Shown one piece after another: positions 34,445 to 45,644 of a DNA stretch of 64,000 bases. Position numbers and translations under genes: made by a program. Position 1 is the first letter of the stretch. Each line of letters opens with the position of its first letter. Source of the DNA: Ursus arctos (lineage: Eukaryota > Chordata > Mammalia > Carnivora > Ursidae); NCBI RefSeq assembly GCF_023065955.2, contig NW_026622997.1:6682001-6746000 (forward strand), in the 5' to 3' direction. The notes below the pieces were generated by a model. The model saw only the letters and a list, made by a program, of their open reading frames with translations. It was not told the DNA's origin and did no database searches.

Positions 34445-35000
34445 GATGCTGTTTTGGAAATTTTCCTTGGGATATTAACTTCTCCAATCATAACCCTCAA
34501 CTTGTATGTAATTTGGAACGTTGAACTACTACATACACTTGCTCCTTCAGCACCACAAAAATTAACTGATTTACGTCCTCATTTCAATTAAAAATAACAA
34601 ACACGAAATATTAATTTGGTTATTTTCCATTGTTTTAGTAGCAAGAAACTTGAGGAAGCAGAGAATAAGATTTTCCCTTCCTCAGTACTTACTAAACAGC
34701 TCATTCCTCAAACTGTAGTAATTTTTACTCATTTGATATGTTCATAGGGGTTCTTTTCCCAGTCACTAATAATCAGTAAGAGAAGTTATTTTGCTTCTGA
34801 TGAGACATGTTTATTCACATGGCTCAACAAAGTGAACAGAATGGTCTTACTATACCCACATCACAGGACCACTAGATGATTTTGTGCTGCGGATAATTTA
34901 AATTTTATAGCTGGCGTGATAAAAGCTTCGGTGTACCTGGTAAAAAGAATTCTCTCACTTTCCTCTTTAGGTAATAAGTATATAATAGACTTGTTTCTAT
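34445..35000. other. Unique DNA including a regulatory candidate
   Basis: No exon is present. The part 34740-34930 is repeat-free, with GGATAATTTAAATTTTATAG and TGATAAAAG cores. It is a candidate conserved element by appearance only. Confidence 0.4.
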
Positions 35001-35001
35001 C

Positions 35002-35213
35002 TTTTAAAGATTTTATTTTTTATTTATTTATTTGAGAGAGAGAGCATGTGAGCAGGGGGAGGGGCAGAGGGAGAGGGAGAGGGAGAGAGAGCCTCAAGCA
35101 CTTCCCACTGAGTGAGGAGCCCAGTGTGGAGCTCAATCTCACAACCCCAAGACCTCGACCTGAGCCAAAATCAAGAGTCGGATGCCTAACTGACTGAGCC
35201 ACCCAGGTGCCCC
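35002..35213 (-). mobile_element. Can-SINE with target-site duplication
   Basis: This minus-strand element has TTTATTTATTTATTTGAGAG at the tail end, a GGGAGA-repeat body and the GACTGAGCCACCCAGGTGCC head. It is flanked by 16-bp near-copies of TAGACTTGTTTCTATC (34986-35001 and 35214-35229, two mismatches). Confidence 0.96.
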
Positions 35214-35374
35214 TAGACATGTTTCTACCTATGCTTATTTTCTATGAGATGGAAAGTTCTCCTCAAGAAGCATTTTGTGATGCTCTGATTTGTGTGACAC
35301 AAAACACAGTGGCAAGTGCCCGTCAGTACTATCATCACTATCAACATCACAGTTATTAACATTTTTGAATATTC

Positions 35375-35565
35375 AGTTTCGTGGACTTTACATTGTATTT
35401 AATCTCCTATCAGAGTCCTATGAAGGAAGAACTATTATTACGTTCCTTTGACAAATGGAGAAACTGAAGCACAAAGAACTTAAGAGATCCACCCAACATT
35501 TCACAGCTAGGCTGTGACAAGGCCGGTACCCGAACCCAGGAGGTCTGGCTCTGAATCGATGCCGT
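35375..35565 (-). repeat. MIR SINE, antisense
   Basis: The antisense order 'ttgacaaatggagaaactgaagcacaaaga', 'aacatttcacagctaggctgtgac', 'acccgaacccaggaggtctgg' (each in part) is a clear MIR with the tRNA-related end preserved. Confidence 0.9.
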
Positions 35566-35569
35566 GGAA

Positions 35570-38120
35570 TTAGGCTTCATGGGACATCGTTCACATAGAA
35601 TACAAGATAAGTTTTGCACTTGGAGTTTCCAGTGAGTGCTGCCTCCAGGACCCGTCTATAATGATCAGACCCCAGGCCTTTGGGGGTCTACCAGGACAGG
35701 CTTGGGAACATGTCAAAATACATGTTCTTTGATGACAGGCAGGGCACTACAGTTTTCTGTTTCAACTTTATCTCTGACTCATTTTGGGGCACTGATGCCA
35801 GGAATGTCACATAGTTATTTCCTGGTTTTACACACTCAAAAGTACTCCTGGAACACGCCGTCCTGCAATTCTTTCTGAAAAAGTCAAAGGACACAAAGTT
35901 TTCACATTTTTCCAGTTTTGGTTTCGATCTCAATTTATGCCACTTCAGAAAAGCACTCATTCCATTCCATAGTTCAAGCAATTTCATCAGGTATGCTGGC
36001 ATACTGAAGGAGGCCAATCTTTCCCAAATTCTGATTTAAGAGACACAGCAATGAGACAAACACACATACATAAACCTTAAGGGAAAAGTTCTAAGGATTT
36101 TAAGGAGTTGAAAATGCAACTCCATAAAACGATGTTACCATTTTCAAATAAGTGACTATAAGGGAAAACTTTGAGAGAAGCTGGATTTTAAAGGGTGTAT
36201 TCAGTAAACCTTCCTGTACTCAGTTCTTCTCAGGTAAGAGCAGGACCTGTAGAACCACCGAGCCCTGTGCTAACCCTTTGTGTGGGAGGGTCTGGAATAG
36301 CACCAGGCTTTCTGGAAGCTGGTATGTGAGTGAGGAGCATGTGGCGGGTAGTAATGAGAGTCTCTTTTTGATCAGAAGGGCTTTATAATTCTCCCTGCAG
36401 CCAGCAACCCACTGAATCTTCAAGAGAAAGCATTCCTCCTCTTGGTGTATTACGTGTTTGGGAGTCCTCCAAGTGAATGTCCCTTAAATGTCAAACAGAA
36501 CCAGGCACTATAAAGTTCTGTTTTGCCAGCGCCTTCCTTGCAACCAGATCCTACTTTTTGGTTTTGGCACCACATACCTTGGAGAGTAAGAGACAGCTTT
36601 GTTGACACCTACACTGGGGGTGTGAACTGCAGGCTATGACACATCGATGGCATTTTGCTTGCTTCAAAACATGCTTCTTACTTATGGGAAGTAGCCGTAT
36701 AAATTTAGTAAGGCAGGAAGCTGGACACAAATAACAGAGAAACCCCCAATTTTACTTCTGTCTCATGTATGGTGTTCTAGGCTCAGTCTTCATGAGCCAG
36801 TAAAGAGGCATTTCAATCACCACTACTTATTTTTAAATACAAACTTTCTAAACCTTTACTCCTAACAATCCCCAGGATATCATTTAGCTCAAAGATGAGT
36901 GAGGGAAAGGCATTAGAGCCCAGGAGCTGGAGCCAAGGGGGAGAATGAATGGGCACATGGAAGCGAGGGAGGGTGGGCTCCTTACATTCGGTCCAGGTCC
37001 AGAGCTTCCCACTGGCAGAAGAGTCAGCCACAGCCTCATTCCTGCCCTCAAATTCAGATAATAAAACACAGGTTCTCTTTCAAATACCACATTGCTCAGG
37101 ATTTAATTTCCAAGATACAAGTGAGTGACCTTGAGGTGCTGGATCAGACAGCACATACTGACAAGGCCAAAGCTTTAGCAAAGTGGTGTCTTTTAACAAA
37201 GGATGAGGTGTCACACGGTCCAGACGCACTTAAACTAAGAATCTTTGGTCTTGTTTTCATTTTCAAATTGTGATCTCTCTGGTGGCTATACAGGAAAACC
37301 ATGACCAAGATAACTTTCATTTTAAGTCTGAAGGTCTCCATTATTGTCCAAGGAGGCTGAGGAGAGCAAGAAAATAGAGCTTCGGTTCTCTTTCCATACT
37401 TGCTCACATTTTAGAAGAAAGAGATGACCCTAACATGGAAAAGAAGAGGATCACCAAGGAGGAAAGTCAAGAGAAATTGGCTAAGGGGCTGGGGAGTGAG
37501 GGAGAATTAAAAATCAGAGAGAGACTCTGGAGAAGACAATTCGTGGATACATGCATATGCTCTTCATTCAGTGCTGCACCTTTTCATTACCATACAACTG
37601 ACTTCAGAGTTACACCCTACCAAACAAACCCCATGGACTTCATTCCTAGATACGACAGTCTGGGGACTCCCTCTTTGAGTAGAGAAGAAAATCCACCCAC
37701 TACTTCAAATACCTCCCACACATTGATATCATTTAGAGATTTATTAGAATTAACAAACTCTGCAAGGGTTAAGCTAATAGATCATTCACACCTTAGTGTT
37801 GATTTTTCTTTAATAATTAAAATCACAGTGAAGTAAGATAGTCTAAGTGATTCAGAGCTTTGCTGTGCAGAAGGAGTAGGAAGTCAGGGAAATGCAGAAT
37901 GGTCACATATTCACCTGCTCACAGCTGGCCGTCACCTCTCTCCCCCTGGCTGTGTGGCCCTCCCTCCCTTCCATCTTAACGAGGGCTGCTTGATGACACC
38001 CATATGCTGGCTGACTTGTGGAAACCATTCCTTCTGAACAATACAGTCTCCTAACTAGGTTTTCAAAGTAAATAAGGTCTAGTTTAAGTAATACGATACA
38101 TGGAAATAAAGAGACTTCTG
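35570..38120. other. Unique non-coding DNA
   Basis: About 2.5 kb holds no transposon I can name. Several parts (35800-36010, 36590-36700, 37170-37350, 37690-37830) are repeat-free and contain intact homeodomain- or T-box-like cores. Frames reach 133 codons (37435-37836, plus) and 109 codons (35688-36017, minus), but neither has a domain or a coding-like pattern I trust. Confidence 0.45.
36602..36626. promoter_or_regulatory. Inverted pair of T-box-like half-sites
   Basis: TTGACACC (36602-36609) and GGTGTGAA (36619-36626) form an inverted pair with one mismatch between arms. The GGTGTGA core is the T-box factor half-site. The function is speculative. Confidence 0.2.
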
Positions 38121-38124
38121 ATTC

Positions 38125-38320
38125 TGAGAACTCTGGGAGTGAATCCTAGCAACTCTACATACCAGTTGTACTTACAATGATACGTTTTGGTTTACTTATT
38201 TGTAAAAAGCAGATAATCTGTCCAGTCTGTCTTAGAGGGGCCACTGTGAGGCCAAATGGCTATGGCATCTGTAAAGGGTCAGCACAGTGTGCTAATGGCT
38301 CCTACTAAAGTTAATTTCTT
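38125..38320 (+). repeat. MIR SINE
   Basis: The sense order 'actctgggagtgaatcctagcaactctac', 'ggtttacttatttgtaaaaagcag', 'cactgtgaggccaaatggc', 'tgtaaagggtcagcacagtg' (in part) matches MIR. Confidence 0.7.
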
Positions 38321-38324
38321 TCTA

Positions 38325-39860
38325 GTACTGCACAATAATCATCAGCTCCTGGAGACCTGGGTAAAGCAGACATAGCCTTGTCACAGAGCCGCCCTAGATG
38401 GAGGTTACTTTGCATCCAAATGCACAGCCCTGGGCTTGGGACTCCAAGAACAGAGTCACACCAGAAGAAGATGAAGTCTGGGAGCAGACTTCTGGGGAGA
38501 ACTTCTGCAGGAGGGAGCTCTGGAGATTGGTAATTCCTGAAAGGGTATGTCCTGGTTTAGGGCTGTGCATATGACAGATCTGGGCAGCAGGCAGCCATCA
38601 ACTGATCCCTGCTGCTGAAAGGTATGCTCCAAGGACACAGTCTACTTCCAGGCACTCTTTAGAACACAGTCCCGACCACGGGATCCCACAGTCAGTACAG
38701 CCTGCCCTAAGTTTAGAAACCAAAGTTCTCTGTAAAAATGTCCCCATTCGTCAAGACCGATGTTAAAATTACCTTTCAGAAGGAAGAAATATGCTTTCTG
38801 TGAAGAAGCGAAGTACGGTGGCCTTTATGGAGGGCACAAGTCTCCATTTCCGGTTTGTTCTTCTGAGTTTTAAAAATGCAAGCCACGCTATTTATATGAA
38901 GGAGAATGTCCCCTTGTTGGGAGAATACTAAGTACGTAGATTATTGTTGTTGTTGTTCAAGTTGCCAATCCCAGTAGCTATTGAGTAGATAAGTAATTAG
39001 TAACAGTTTCGTTGGACCATGGATACTAGAGATTCATACCCTTTGAATAGAACCTTAATACAGCAGTAAAGGTTTATAGCTATATAAAGCTGTCCAGCTG
39101 GAGTGGAAGCAACCCACAACATTTTCCATGCAAAACCCACTCACATGATGCATTCCCCACCTCATCTTGCTCCTGCTGGAGACGCAGGGCAGATGAAGTA
39201 GATGTTTGCACAGGAATTTTCCCAGGGCTTAATTCAAGAAGCTAAAACAGTGAGCACACCTGAGCAAATGAGGCCTGGGTCCGGCAGGTAGCCCTGGGTC
39301 GTAGCCCCACATTTCTCTAAGACTATGGTTTACAAACACAGAGAGCCACAGAGTAGGAAAAACAAAGGCATTTTCACTGTGTAAGGTTGGAATTCAAGCC
39401 ACTTGCTGTAGTAATGTTTAATCTTATCAGCTTTCCAAAGGAGACAGTGGCGTGTTATAGTATTTTGAGCTTGTTGAATTTTTCGGTGTGTTTAAATATA
39501 TCTGAGAGAAAACACCTCATCTAATGCTATACCCCCTCCCCATATATAAGTGACACTGGATACTCTAATGCTGAAATAGGCAGTGACCTTAAAAAGCAAT
39601 GTCTCAAGCACTGCTGGTAACAAACTTTAGATATGAACTCAATTGTGTTAAACAAAGGCCCATAGCTGCTTAAATAGAAAAACTGAGATGTGATGAAAGT
39701 GAAAAAAAATCGCAACAATTTCAGTTGATTATACCAGTGCAAAAAAAAAAATTCTACTTCCCAAAATATCGTGACAAAAGTACAAGTCTTCATTTGAGAA
39801 TCTGAACGGTACATACATTAATATCCCCTTAATGAATGTGTAAGTATCGGAGACACCAGT
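38325..39860. other. Unique DNA
   Basis: No exon is recognised. A (TTG)n patch lies near 38944-38958. The part 38790-38940 is repeat-free and evenly mixed, so it is a possible conserved element. A 95-codon minus-strand frame (39527-39814) has no domain. Confidence 0.45.
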
Positions 39861-39864
39861 TAGC

Positions 39865-39912
39865 TCAGGGCCTTGTATACAGTCGGTACTCAATAAATGT
39901 TACTTGACTTGA
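39865..39912 (+). repeat. L2 or MIR 3'-end scrap
   Basis: 'cagggccttgtatacagtcggtactcaataaatgttac' in pieces matches the common L2/MIR end (cacagtgcctggcacatagtaggtgctcaataaatg). Confidence 0.6.
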
Positions 39913-39914
39913 AT

Positions 39915-41150
39915 TGCAGGACAAGACAGAATTCTGTGCGATTAAAAAGAAGAAAGTTTCTACAAAGCCAGCATTTTCTATAATAGGCATATCTCAAACT
40001 AATAGGCAGGAAGTATATTTAAAAAAATGTTTTTGCTTTAGGTCTAAAAGATTTTCCTTTCCAACTATAAAACAGCTGAAATCATGTATCCTCAGCCCAA
40101 CGTAATTTCACGCCTAATTTATGGAAACAGAATACCAAAGGGCTCTGAAAGGGAGAGGGCAGGCAGGAGGGAAAGGATAGTGTGACGTTAACACAGGGAC
40201 CTGCTACTCTGTTGTTTGGCAGGGAGAGGCCTGGGCCATTCTACCCTACCGGGCGGCACAGTAAGATTCCAGCAAAAACATGTGTTACGAGGGGAGGAGG
40301 GGGGGTCCTCAGCTGAATGAACTTACTGTTACCTTTTTCCCCCCTAACATAAGTCTTCTTTTTCCTGATACTGTCTGAATTTGAAACATCTAATTTAATC
40401 CGTTGGAGGGCCAGTCTTCCTTTTATTTCCTGTCTGTACCGAAGCAGTCGCCTGTTTCAATTACGACTTTCTCCAGCTCCTACATCTCTTGTGCTCCAGC
40501 TGGCTCAAAGTGCACTTCCTTGGAAGGTAAAATGCACTAACTGTGCTGATCGGAGACTGATAGCTGGAGAGCCACAATATTTAATAGCGGCACTGATAAG
40601 GAGGTTTAAAAAAATCCATTTTTGAGCCTAAACAAAAGGATATTATGTAGCTGTATGTTCAATTAAGATCTAGTTAAATTCTTTTCTCCCATTATGTGGA
40701 ACTTCATGCAGGCAGCCGACATAATTCATAGTGTTATGGCAAATTTCATCGGCACTGTATGTTTGAGAAATGTTTCCCTCCTGCTTTTCAGTTAGTTACT
40801 GCTGATTTGGGACCAGCTTGGTGCAATTATTTCAAAGAACAGAACTGTGGGATTGATACGGCATTCCTGCAAAACCTTGGCTGGCTAAAAATAAGACTGT
40901 TTTGTAGTTGCAAAGGCAAAAAACGTCTCTGGGCTGTAAACACCAGTCAATGTATTTCTTTTCTGCTTTATGAAAACCACAGGTTTTGTTTTTTTTTTTC
41001 TTTTTTCCATCCCTCCTTACTCATAGTGCAGTTTAATCTCTCAGTGAGGAGCTCTGGAGACCCTGTTGTTCAATCACAATTATTATCAAGGCTACAGCTA
41101 CAATTTATGGCAAAAGGTAAAGGTTTCCCTTAGAAAATCCAAAATTCATC
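39915..41150. other. Unique DNA including the best enhancer-like block
   Basis: No exon or transposon is recognised. Mixed composition, no simple repeats until a short T run at 40987-40998, and intact transcription-factor-like cores mark 40380-41110 as the most regulatory-looking part of the window. The 124-codon frame at 40759-41133 shows no domain and is probably chance. Confidence 0.5.
40380..41110. promoter_or_regulatory. Candidate conserved developmental enhancer
   Basis: A perfect match to the MEF2 consensus YTAWWWWTAR occurs at 40885-40894 (CTAAAAATAA). A GATA-type TGATAAG lies at 40594-40600, an NK-type homeodomain core on the minus strand (TCAATTAAG on plus, 40659-40667), and several further TTAAT and CAATTA cores. 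The 730 bp are free of recognisable repeats, unlike most neighbours. Whether it is conserved or active cannot be seen from one genome. Confidence 0.35.
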
Positions 41151-41153
41151 CCC

Positions 41154-41154
41154 A

Positions 41155-41193
<39 letters not shown>
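41154..41193. repeat. (AAAT)n microsatellite
   Basis: About 40 bp of AAAT/ATAA units. There is no SINE body beside it, so it may be an old tail or a free microsatellite. Confidence 0.95.
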
Positions 41194-41194
41194 A

Positions 41195-42790
41195 ATAGTT
41201 ACTTTATTACTAACTCACATTGCAAATTTTTATGAGGCCCTAGAGATGCCAGCCCAATAATTAAAGAAATACCTGAGAGGTGTTGATCAACACTTACCCT
41301 GTTTAACTCTGCTGGGTCAATAAATCTGGAGGAAAACTTTCAAGTTAACAAGATTGTTTGGGCCTCCAGTTGCTGAAAGTATTCGGTTACACTGAGGGGA
41401 AATGAGGTGGGAGAGAGTGGAGGAGAGGTTCAGAAGTAAAAAAAAAATGAACTCTCCACACTCGAGGTACAGGAAGTATACAGTAGAGCTTGCTGCAATT
41501 GGAGGGGTGAATAAGGTCACTAAATTATTTGTGCTGCTTTAAGCTCACAGGTGTAATTTAGTGTCTGATTTTTAGTACGTATTTTTAGAGTTGCTACACT
41601 CCTAGCGGTTTCAATAAAGGGAAAGGTATACCTTGGCCTTCCACCAGAACAAAACAGATGACAAGGATAAGGCCACTCTTAAGGTTCAAGACGAAACCTG
41701 AACCATTGTCAGTTGCTTCATGCTTTAAAAGGTCAGTTTGATTCATAAATTCGTTTTCTCTCAAGAAGCAGGAACAATAAGAGCCTTTTATTCAGTTTGC
41801 CAGTGCAAGCTGGCTACCTGGAGGGCTGACTTTCACACACCAACTTGGTTCTAACGAAGCCGTTCTAACCACACGGCCTTCCCTTCAGTGGGGCCATGAC
41901 GTCCACAAGGCTTAAGTCAACTGTCCCCAGGGAGGGCCCCTAGCCTGGCGCACCCGGACCACCTTCCACCACCAGTAACTGTGGCCTCTGCAGCCTAAAC
42001 TTCCACTGCCACTCTGCTTTTCTCTGTTACTTCTGGGCTTTTGTGCCAAAAGTGCTGCTTTGCTAACTGCCAGTGAATCAGAACTTCTGTGCCTGCTGGT
42101 CCTTTCCACTGATTTCCATTGATTCCTTTCCATTGATGCTGACTAGTTCCCCTGCTACCAGAGAACACATATACCTCTTATTTATCATGAACTGTATATA
42201 TTTTCATTCAAAATTATAGAAATTCATAATACGCTATACTTTGCTCCCCCAAAAGAAGCCAAGAAACAGAAAATTCTGAAAACCTACTAGAAATTTACCT
42301 CTAATCCTACAGACACTTTTACATGGCAGAAATGTGTTTATTCTATTTTGTGTTTTTCTAAAACACTTCAACATCATATGTTCATTTTCATTGGCAGCTG
42401 AAACATTTTGCTATTAAAATTTTCTAGGCGAAAGTCATCTCTGTCAAAATTTAAGGTATAGTATCTAGGATATCAATGGAATATTTTTCTAAGTGCTTCA
42501 ACAAAATTAAAGCTTATGTTTCAGAAAAAAAAATTGGCCTCCAAGTATCCTGTATCCGTCCTTCTAAAGAGGTGGAGTGGCTTTCTGTTTCAAAGAGAAT
42601 TAAGACAGAATCTTAACTGTCTATAATAGCATCAGTTTTCCTCCCTGTTTCATCTCATTGTTGGAACTGATGGGTCTCTCTTCTGTCACACAGAACTTAC
42701 AGTTCTAGCTTTCTATCCTTAGATTTCTGTAAGGTAACTTATTCATACAGTTTTTTGAGATGGTTCAATGTTAAACTGTTTGATTTTATT
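41195..42790. other. Unique non-coding DNA
   Basis: No named repeat or exon is present. A small direct duplication of CTTTCCA(C/T)TGAT-type units lies at 42102-42137. Frames are under 75 codons. Confidence 0.45.
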
Positions 42791-42795
42791 AAGTA

Positions 42796-43122
42796 CAGTT
42801 GACCCTTGAACAACAAAGGTTTGCACTATGCAGGTCCACTTAAATGTGGATTTTTTTCAATAAATACAGTATAGTACTGTAAGTATATTTTCTCTTTCTT
42901 ACGATTTTCTTAACATATTCTTTACTCTGGCTTACTTCATTGAAGAATACTGTACATAATACTTATAACATATAAAATTAATCGACTATTTATGTTATTG
43001 GTAAGGTTTCCAGTCATCAGTAGGCTATTAGTTAAGTTCTGGGTAGTCAAAAACTTACATGGAATTTTTGACTGTGTGAGGGGTTGCGCCCCTAACCTCT
43101 GTGTTGTTCAAGGATCAACTGG
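42796..43122 (+). mobile_element. MER2, Tigger-derived non-autonomous DNA transposon
   Basis: This 327-bp plus-strand copy has well-kept inverted ends (CAGTTGACCCTTGAACAA at the left, TTGTTCAAGGATCAACTG at the right, differing at a single position). The TA duplication is intact on the left (42794-42795) and mutated to GG on the right. Internal landmarks 'tcaataaatacagtatagta', 'gattttcttaacatattc', 'taatcgactatttatgtta' and 'gcgcccctaacc' agree with MER2. It is opposite in orientation to the copy at 10046-10366. Confidence 0.95.
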
Positions 43123-43330
43123 GCTGATACAAGAAGTGGTCCAAACTGCATGTTTTATCTTTATTTTTCCTGTTGTGTTCTATATGCACTTGAATATTAT
43201 AAAGCACATTTAGTTTTCTAAGTGGGGGAGGACATATCATTAAAAATGTATCATTAGAAGTGATCTAAAGCACCCATATGTGTGCCGTGTTACAAGGCTG
43301 TATGGTACCCTGCAATCACACAGGGCCCCA

Positions 43331-43627
43331 CAGGTCTCAAAGTACAATCTGGGGACCCCTGGAGGTTCCTGGGACCCTTTCATTTGGTCTTAAGGGCAAA
43401 ATTATTTTTCTAATAATACAAAGGCATTTTTATGATTTCTTTTATATTGTCATGTTATTTTTTAAAGAATTAATAAATATCTCCTAACTATCACAATTTT
43501 ATTTTCTAATATGTTAAATGTTGGTAGATATAACCCACATAAGCAAAAATAGCTTGAGATCCTCAATAATTTTTAAGACTGTAAAGAAGGCAGGTGAGGT
43601 TCTGAGACAAAAGTTTGAAAAACTCTG
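43331..43627. mobile_element. hAT-type fossil DNA transposon, subfamily unresolved
   Basis: The ends CAGGTCTCAAA and TTTGAAAAACTCTG are degenerate inverted repeats. The interior has 'ttaataaatatctcctaac', 'gttggtagatataacccacataagc' and 'gatcctcaataatttttaag', which I know from old mammalian hAT-Charlie-like elements. No transposase frame survives. Confidence 0.65.
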
Positions 43628-43629
43628 AT

Positions 43630-44810
43630 ATAGGGTATTTATATTGTTTCCAACTTGGGGCTACTCTATTATAGAGCTTTAATTTATATGGAAATATGGA
43701 TATATACATATAATTGTGGTCTATAGGTAAAAACATGTCTAGATAACCAACCTCAGTCCAAGTCCAAATTAGTCCCTTCTTTTGAATATAGATATATAGA
43801 TATATAAATATATCTATATTTATTCAAAAATCAACTTTAGAAGCTAGAAGAGTTATTTCCACTTATAAAATAAGTCCTGGATTTGTTTATTATGCCCACT
43901 TAAAATATCGAATATGACTAAAAGTTCTTAGAAATTTAGAACTCTGTTCTTATAAATTGTAACTTTAGGTTTGGATTCGAGAGGCAGATTCCTTTGGATT
44001 AGAGTGTATGTTGTCAATGTAATACAAGTCAGAAAAAGCCTTTGAATTTGGCATGGGTGCTCCATACATTGTTAAAAGAAACTATGCACGCATATACTAT
44101 CTTTTTGAGACCTGAGTCTGGTAGGCCCATTTGTAACTTAACATATTAAGCCTTTGGCAACACTATTTCTAACCCTAACAATTTTATTTTTTGGTACTAA
44201 AGCCTTCTTCTATTATAGCCATTAATTTGTTAGTGGTATATAATGGATTTGAATTTGCCTTGGTGAAAATTGAAGTATTCTTACATTTTAAAACAGGAAG
44301 AGGCTCTGTTGATATTTTCACACACTGATATCTATAACTGAAGCACAGGGTTTTATTTAAGCAATAGTGATTTTTCAAAAATAGAACCATAAATACCACT
44401 GAGAGTCACAAATCAGCTAATGATTCTCCCTTGGAGCTGACAGCCAATGTTCAGTCTCTATGTATCCGTCAGGCTCAGGACAAAACACAGTTCATTGTTA
44501 GGCCCCTTGAGTTTTGTCAACTATTGATATATTCAGTCATGATGTTATAAATGTAATCTGCATATTTGGTCTTCATTTAGACCAGCGAATCTCAATATTG
44601 TGTGAGGGTAGAGGGGAGCAGAGGCAATTTGTGTGCTGTGGAGAAGTATTTTTAGCTTTGTGATTGTTTTGTTTTAGTCACAATATTTTTAAAATTCAAA
44701 GAACAGATTAGAGGAAATGGGATTTATTGACAAGGATCTTATGCTTACAATGACAGATTTTTAAATCTCCTATACAATCCTTTCCTTCTGCAATGTAAAT
44801 CAAAGGGCAG
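43630..44810. other. Unique AT-rich DNA
   Basis: It contains an AT-rich inverted repeat (43781-43825). No exon or named transposon is seen, apart from a weak L1-like phrase near 43635-43690. Confidence 0.4.
43781..43825. repeat. AT-rich inverted repeat
   Basis: The left arm TTTGAATATAGATATA (43781-43796) is complementary to TATATCTATATTTATTCAAA at the right, apart from a 3-4-base indel, so the segment could fold into a hairpin. It is embedded in unique AT-rich DNA. Confidence 0.7.
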
Positions 44811-44814
44811 AACA

Positions 44815-44940
44815 GTGGACTGTTAATCCTGTGAGAGTAGGAACCATGTCTGTTTTTCACTCCTGTCTTGACAATGACCATAACATGAATTCATTTAAAT
44901 TCACTGAAAGAATCTATGCATGAAAGAATGAATTTTTAAA
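44815..44940 (+). repeat. L2 LINE 3' end
   Basis: The sense order 'cctgtgagagtaggaaccatgtctgttttt', 'cactcctgtcttgacaatgacc', 'tgcatgaaagaatgaat' (in part) matches the L2 terminal region (gagggcagggaccatgtctg ... gaatgaatgaat). Confidence 0.65.
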
Positions 44941-45035
44941 ACTCATTCTAATTTTTAACAAAGACACCAGAGCAATTCAGTGGGAGAAGGGAAGATGCTT
45001 TCAACAGAGTTCTAGAGCAATGAGATATCCATCTC

Positions 45036-45420
45036 TGAAAGAATGAATCTGTACCCCTACCTCACACCATATACAAAATTAGTGGAACATTGCCTAATAT
45101 GAAAGCTAAAACTGCAAAGCTTCTTGAGGAATCATAGAATACCTTCATGACCATGGAGAGAAGCAAAGATTTCTTAAGGAAGACATAAAGGTACTATCCA
45201 TAAAAGAAAAAAAATGATAAACTGGACTTGATTCAAAAGAAATCACCAAGACAAGTGAAAAGGCAATTCACAGAGTGGGAAAAATTATTCATATTGTACA
45301 TAACTGACAGAGGAGTTTATTTCTAGACTCTATAAGGAACTCCCACAAATTAATAAAGAAAAGCCAAGAGCCCAATAATTTTCCAAAGGAACACCGTCAT
45401 TCGTCTGGGGAAACATGATC
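45036..45420 (+). repeat. L1 LINE ORF2 3'-region fragment, decayed
   Basis: Landmarks in order are 'tgtacccctacctcacaccatatac', 'gaaagctaaaactgcaaagcttcttgagg', 'ttcatgaccatggagagaagcaaagatttctta', 'cataaaagaaaaaaaatgataaactgga', 'gaaaaggcaattcacagagtggg', 'gtttatttctagactctataa' and 'gcccaata' (each in part). They match the end of ORF2 of an older L1. The frame is broken by indels and no reverse transcriptase core is included. Confidence 0.88.
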
Positions 45421-45444
45421 AAAACAACCAGTAGGGAGATAACT

Positions 45445-45640
45445 TGCGTATTCATTCAAGCATGTTCCTGCTACTTGATCCTGTGTTAGAAATTGTGCAC
45501 ACACACAGTTGATAAAATAAATGGCAAGGAGCTTTCAGTTTAATCAGGGAGGCAGAAAAGTGAATGGGAAATTATAACACAGTGTGAAATGGCAGTGAAA
45601 GCCTAGATGGTGCGTGGCTAAATTCAAGGGCAGCCCTGAA
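45445..45640 (-). repeat. L2 LINE 3'-end fragment, antisense
   Basis: The order 'cattcaagcatgttcctgctacttg', 'ctgtgttagaaattg', 'aggagctttcagtttaatcaggg', 'ggcagaaaagtgaatggg' and 'aacacagtgtgaaatgg' fits antisense L2. Confidence 0.7.
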
Positions 45641-45644
45641 GGTC

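Noticed and set aside
37435..37836. 133-codon plus-strand frame
   Set aside because: It is unique, but I see no protein family or splice structure. Its composition is like the surrounding non-coding DNA.
40759..41133. 124-codon plus-strand frame
   Set aside because: It lies inside a candidate enhancer and reads through a T tract. No domain was recognised.
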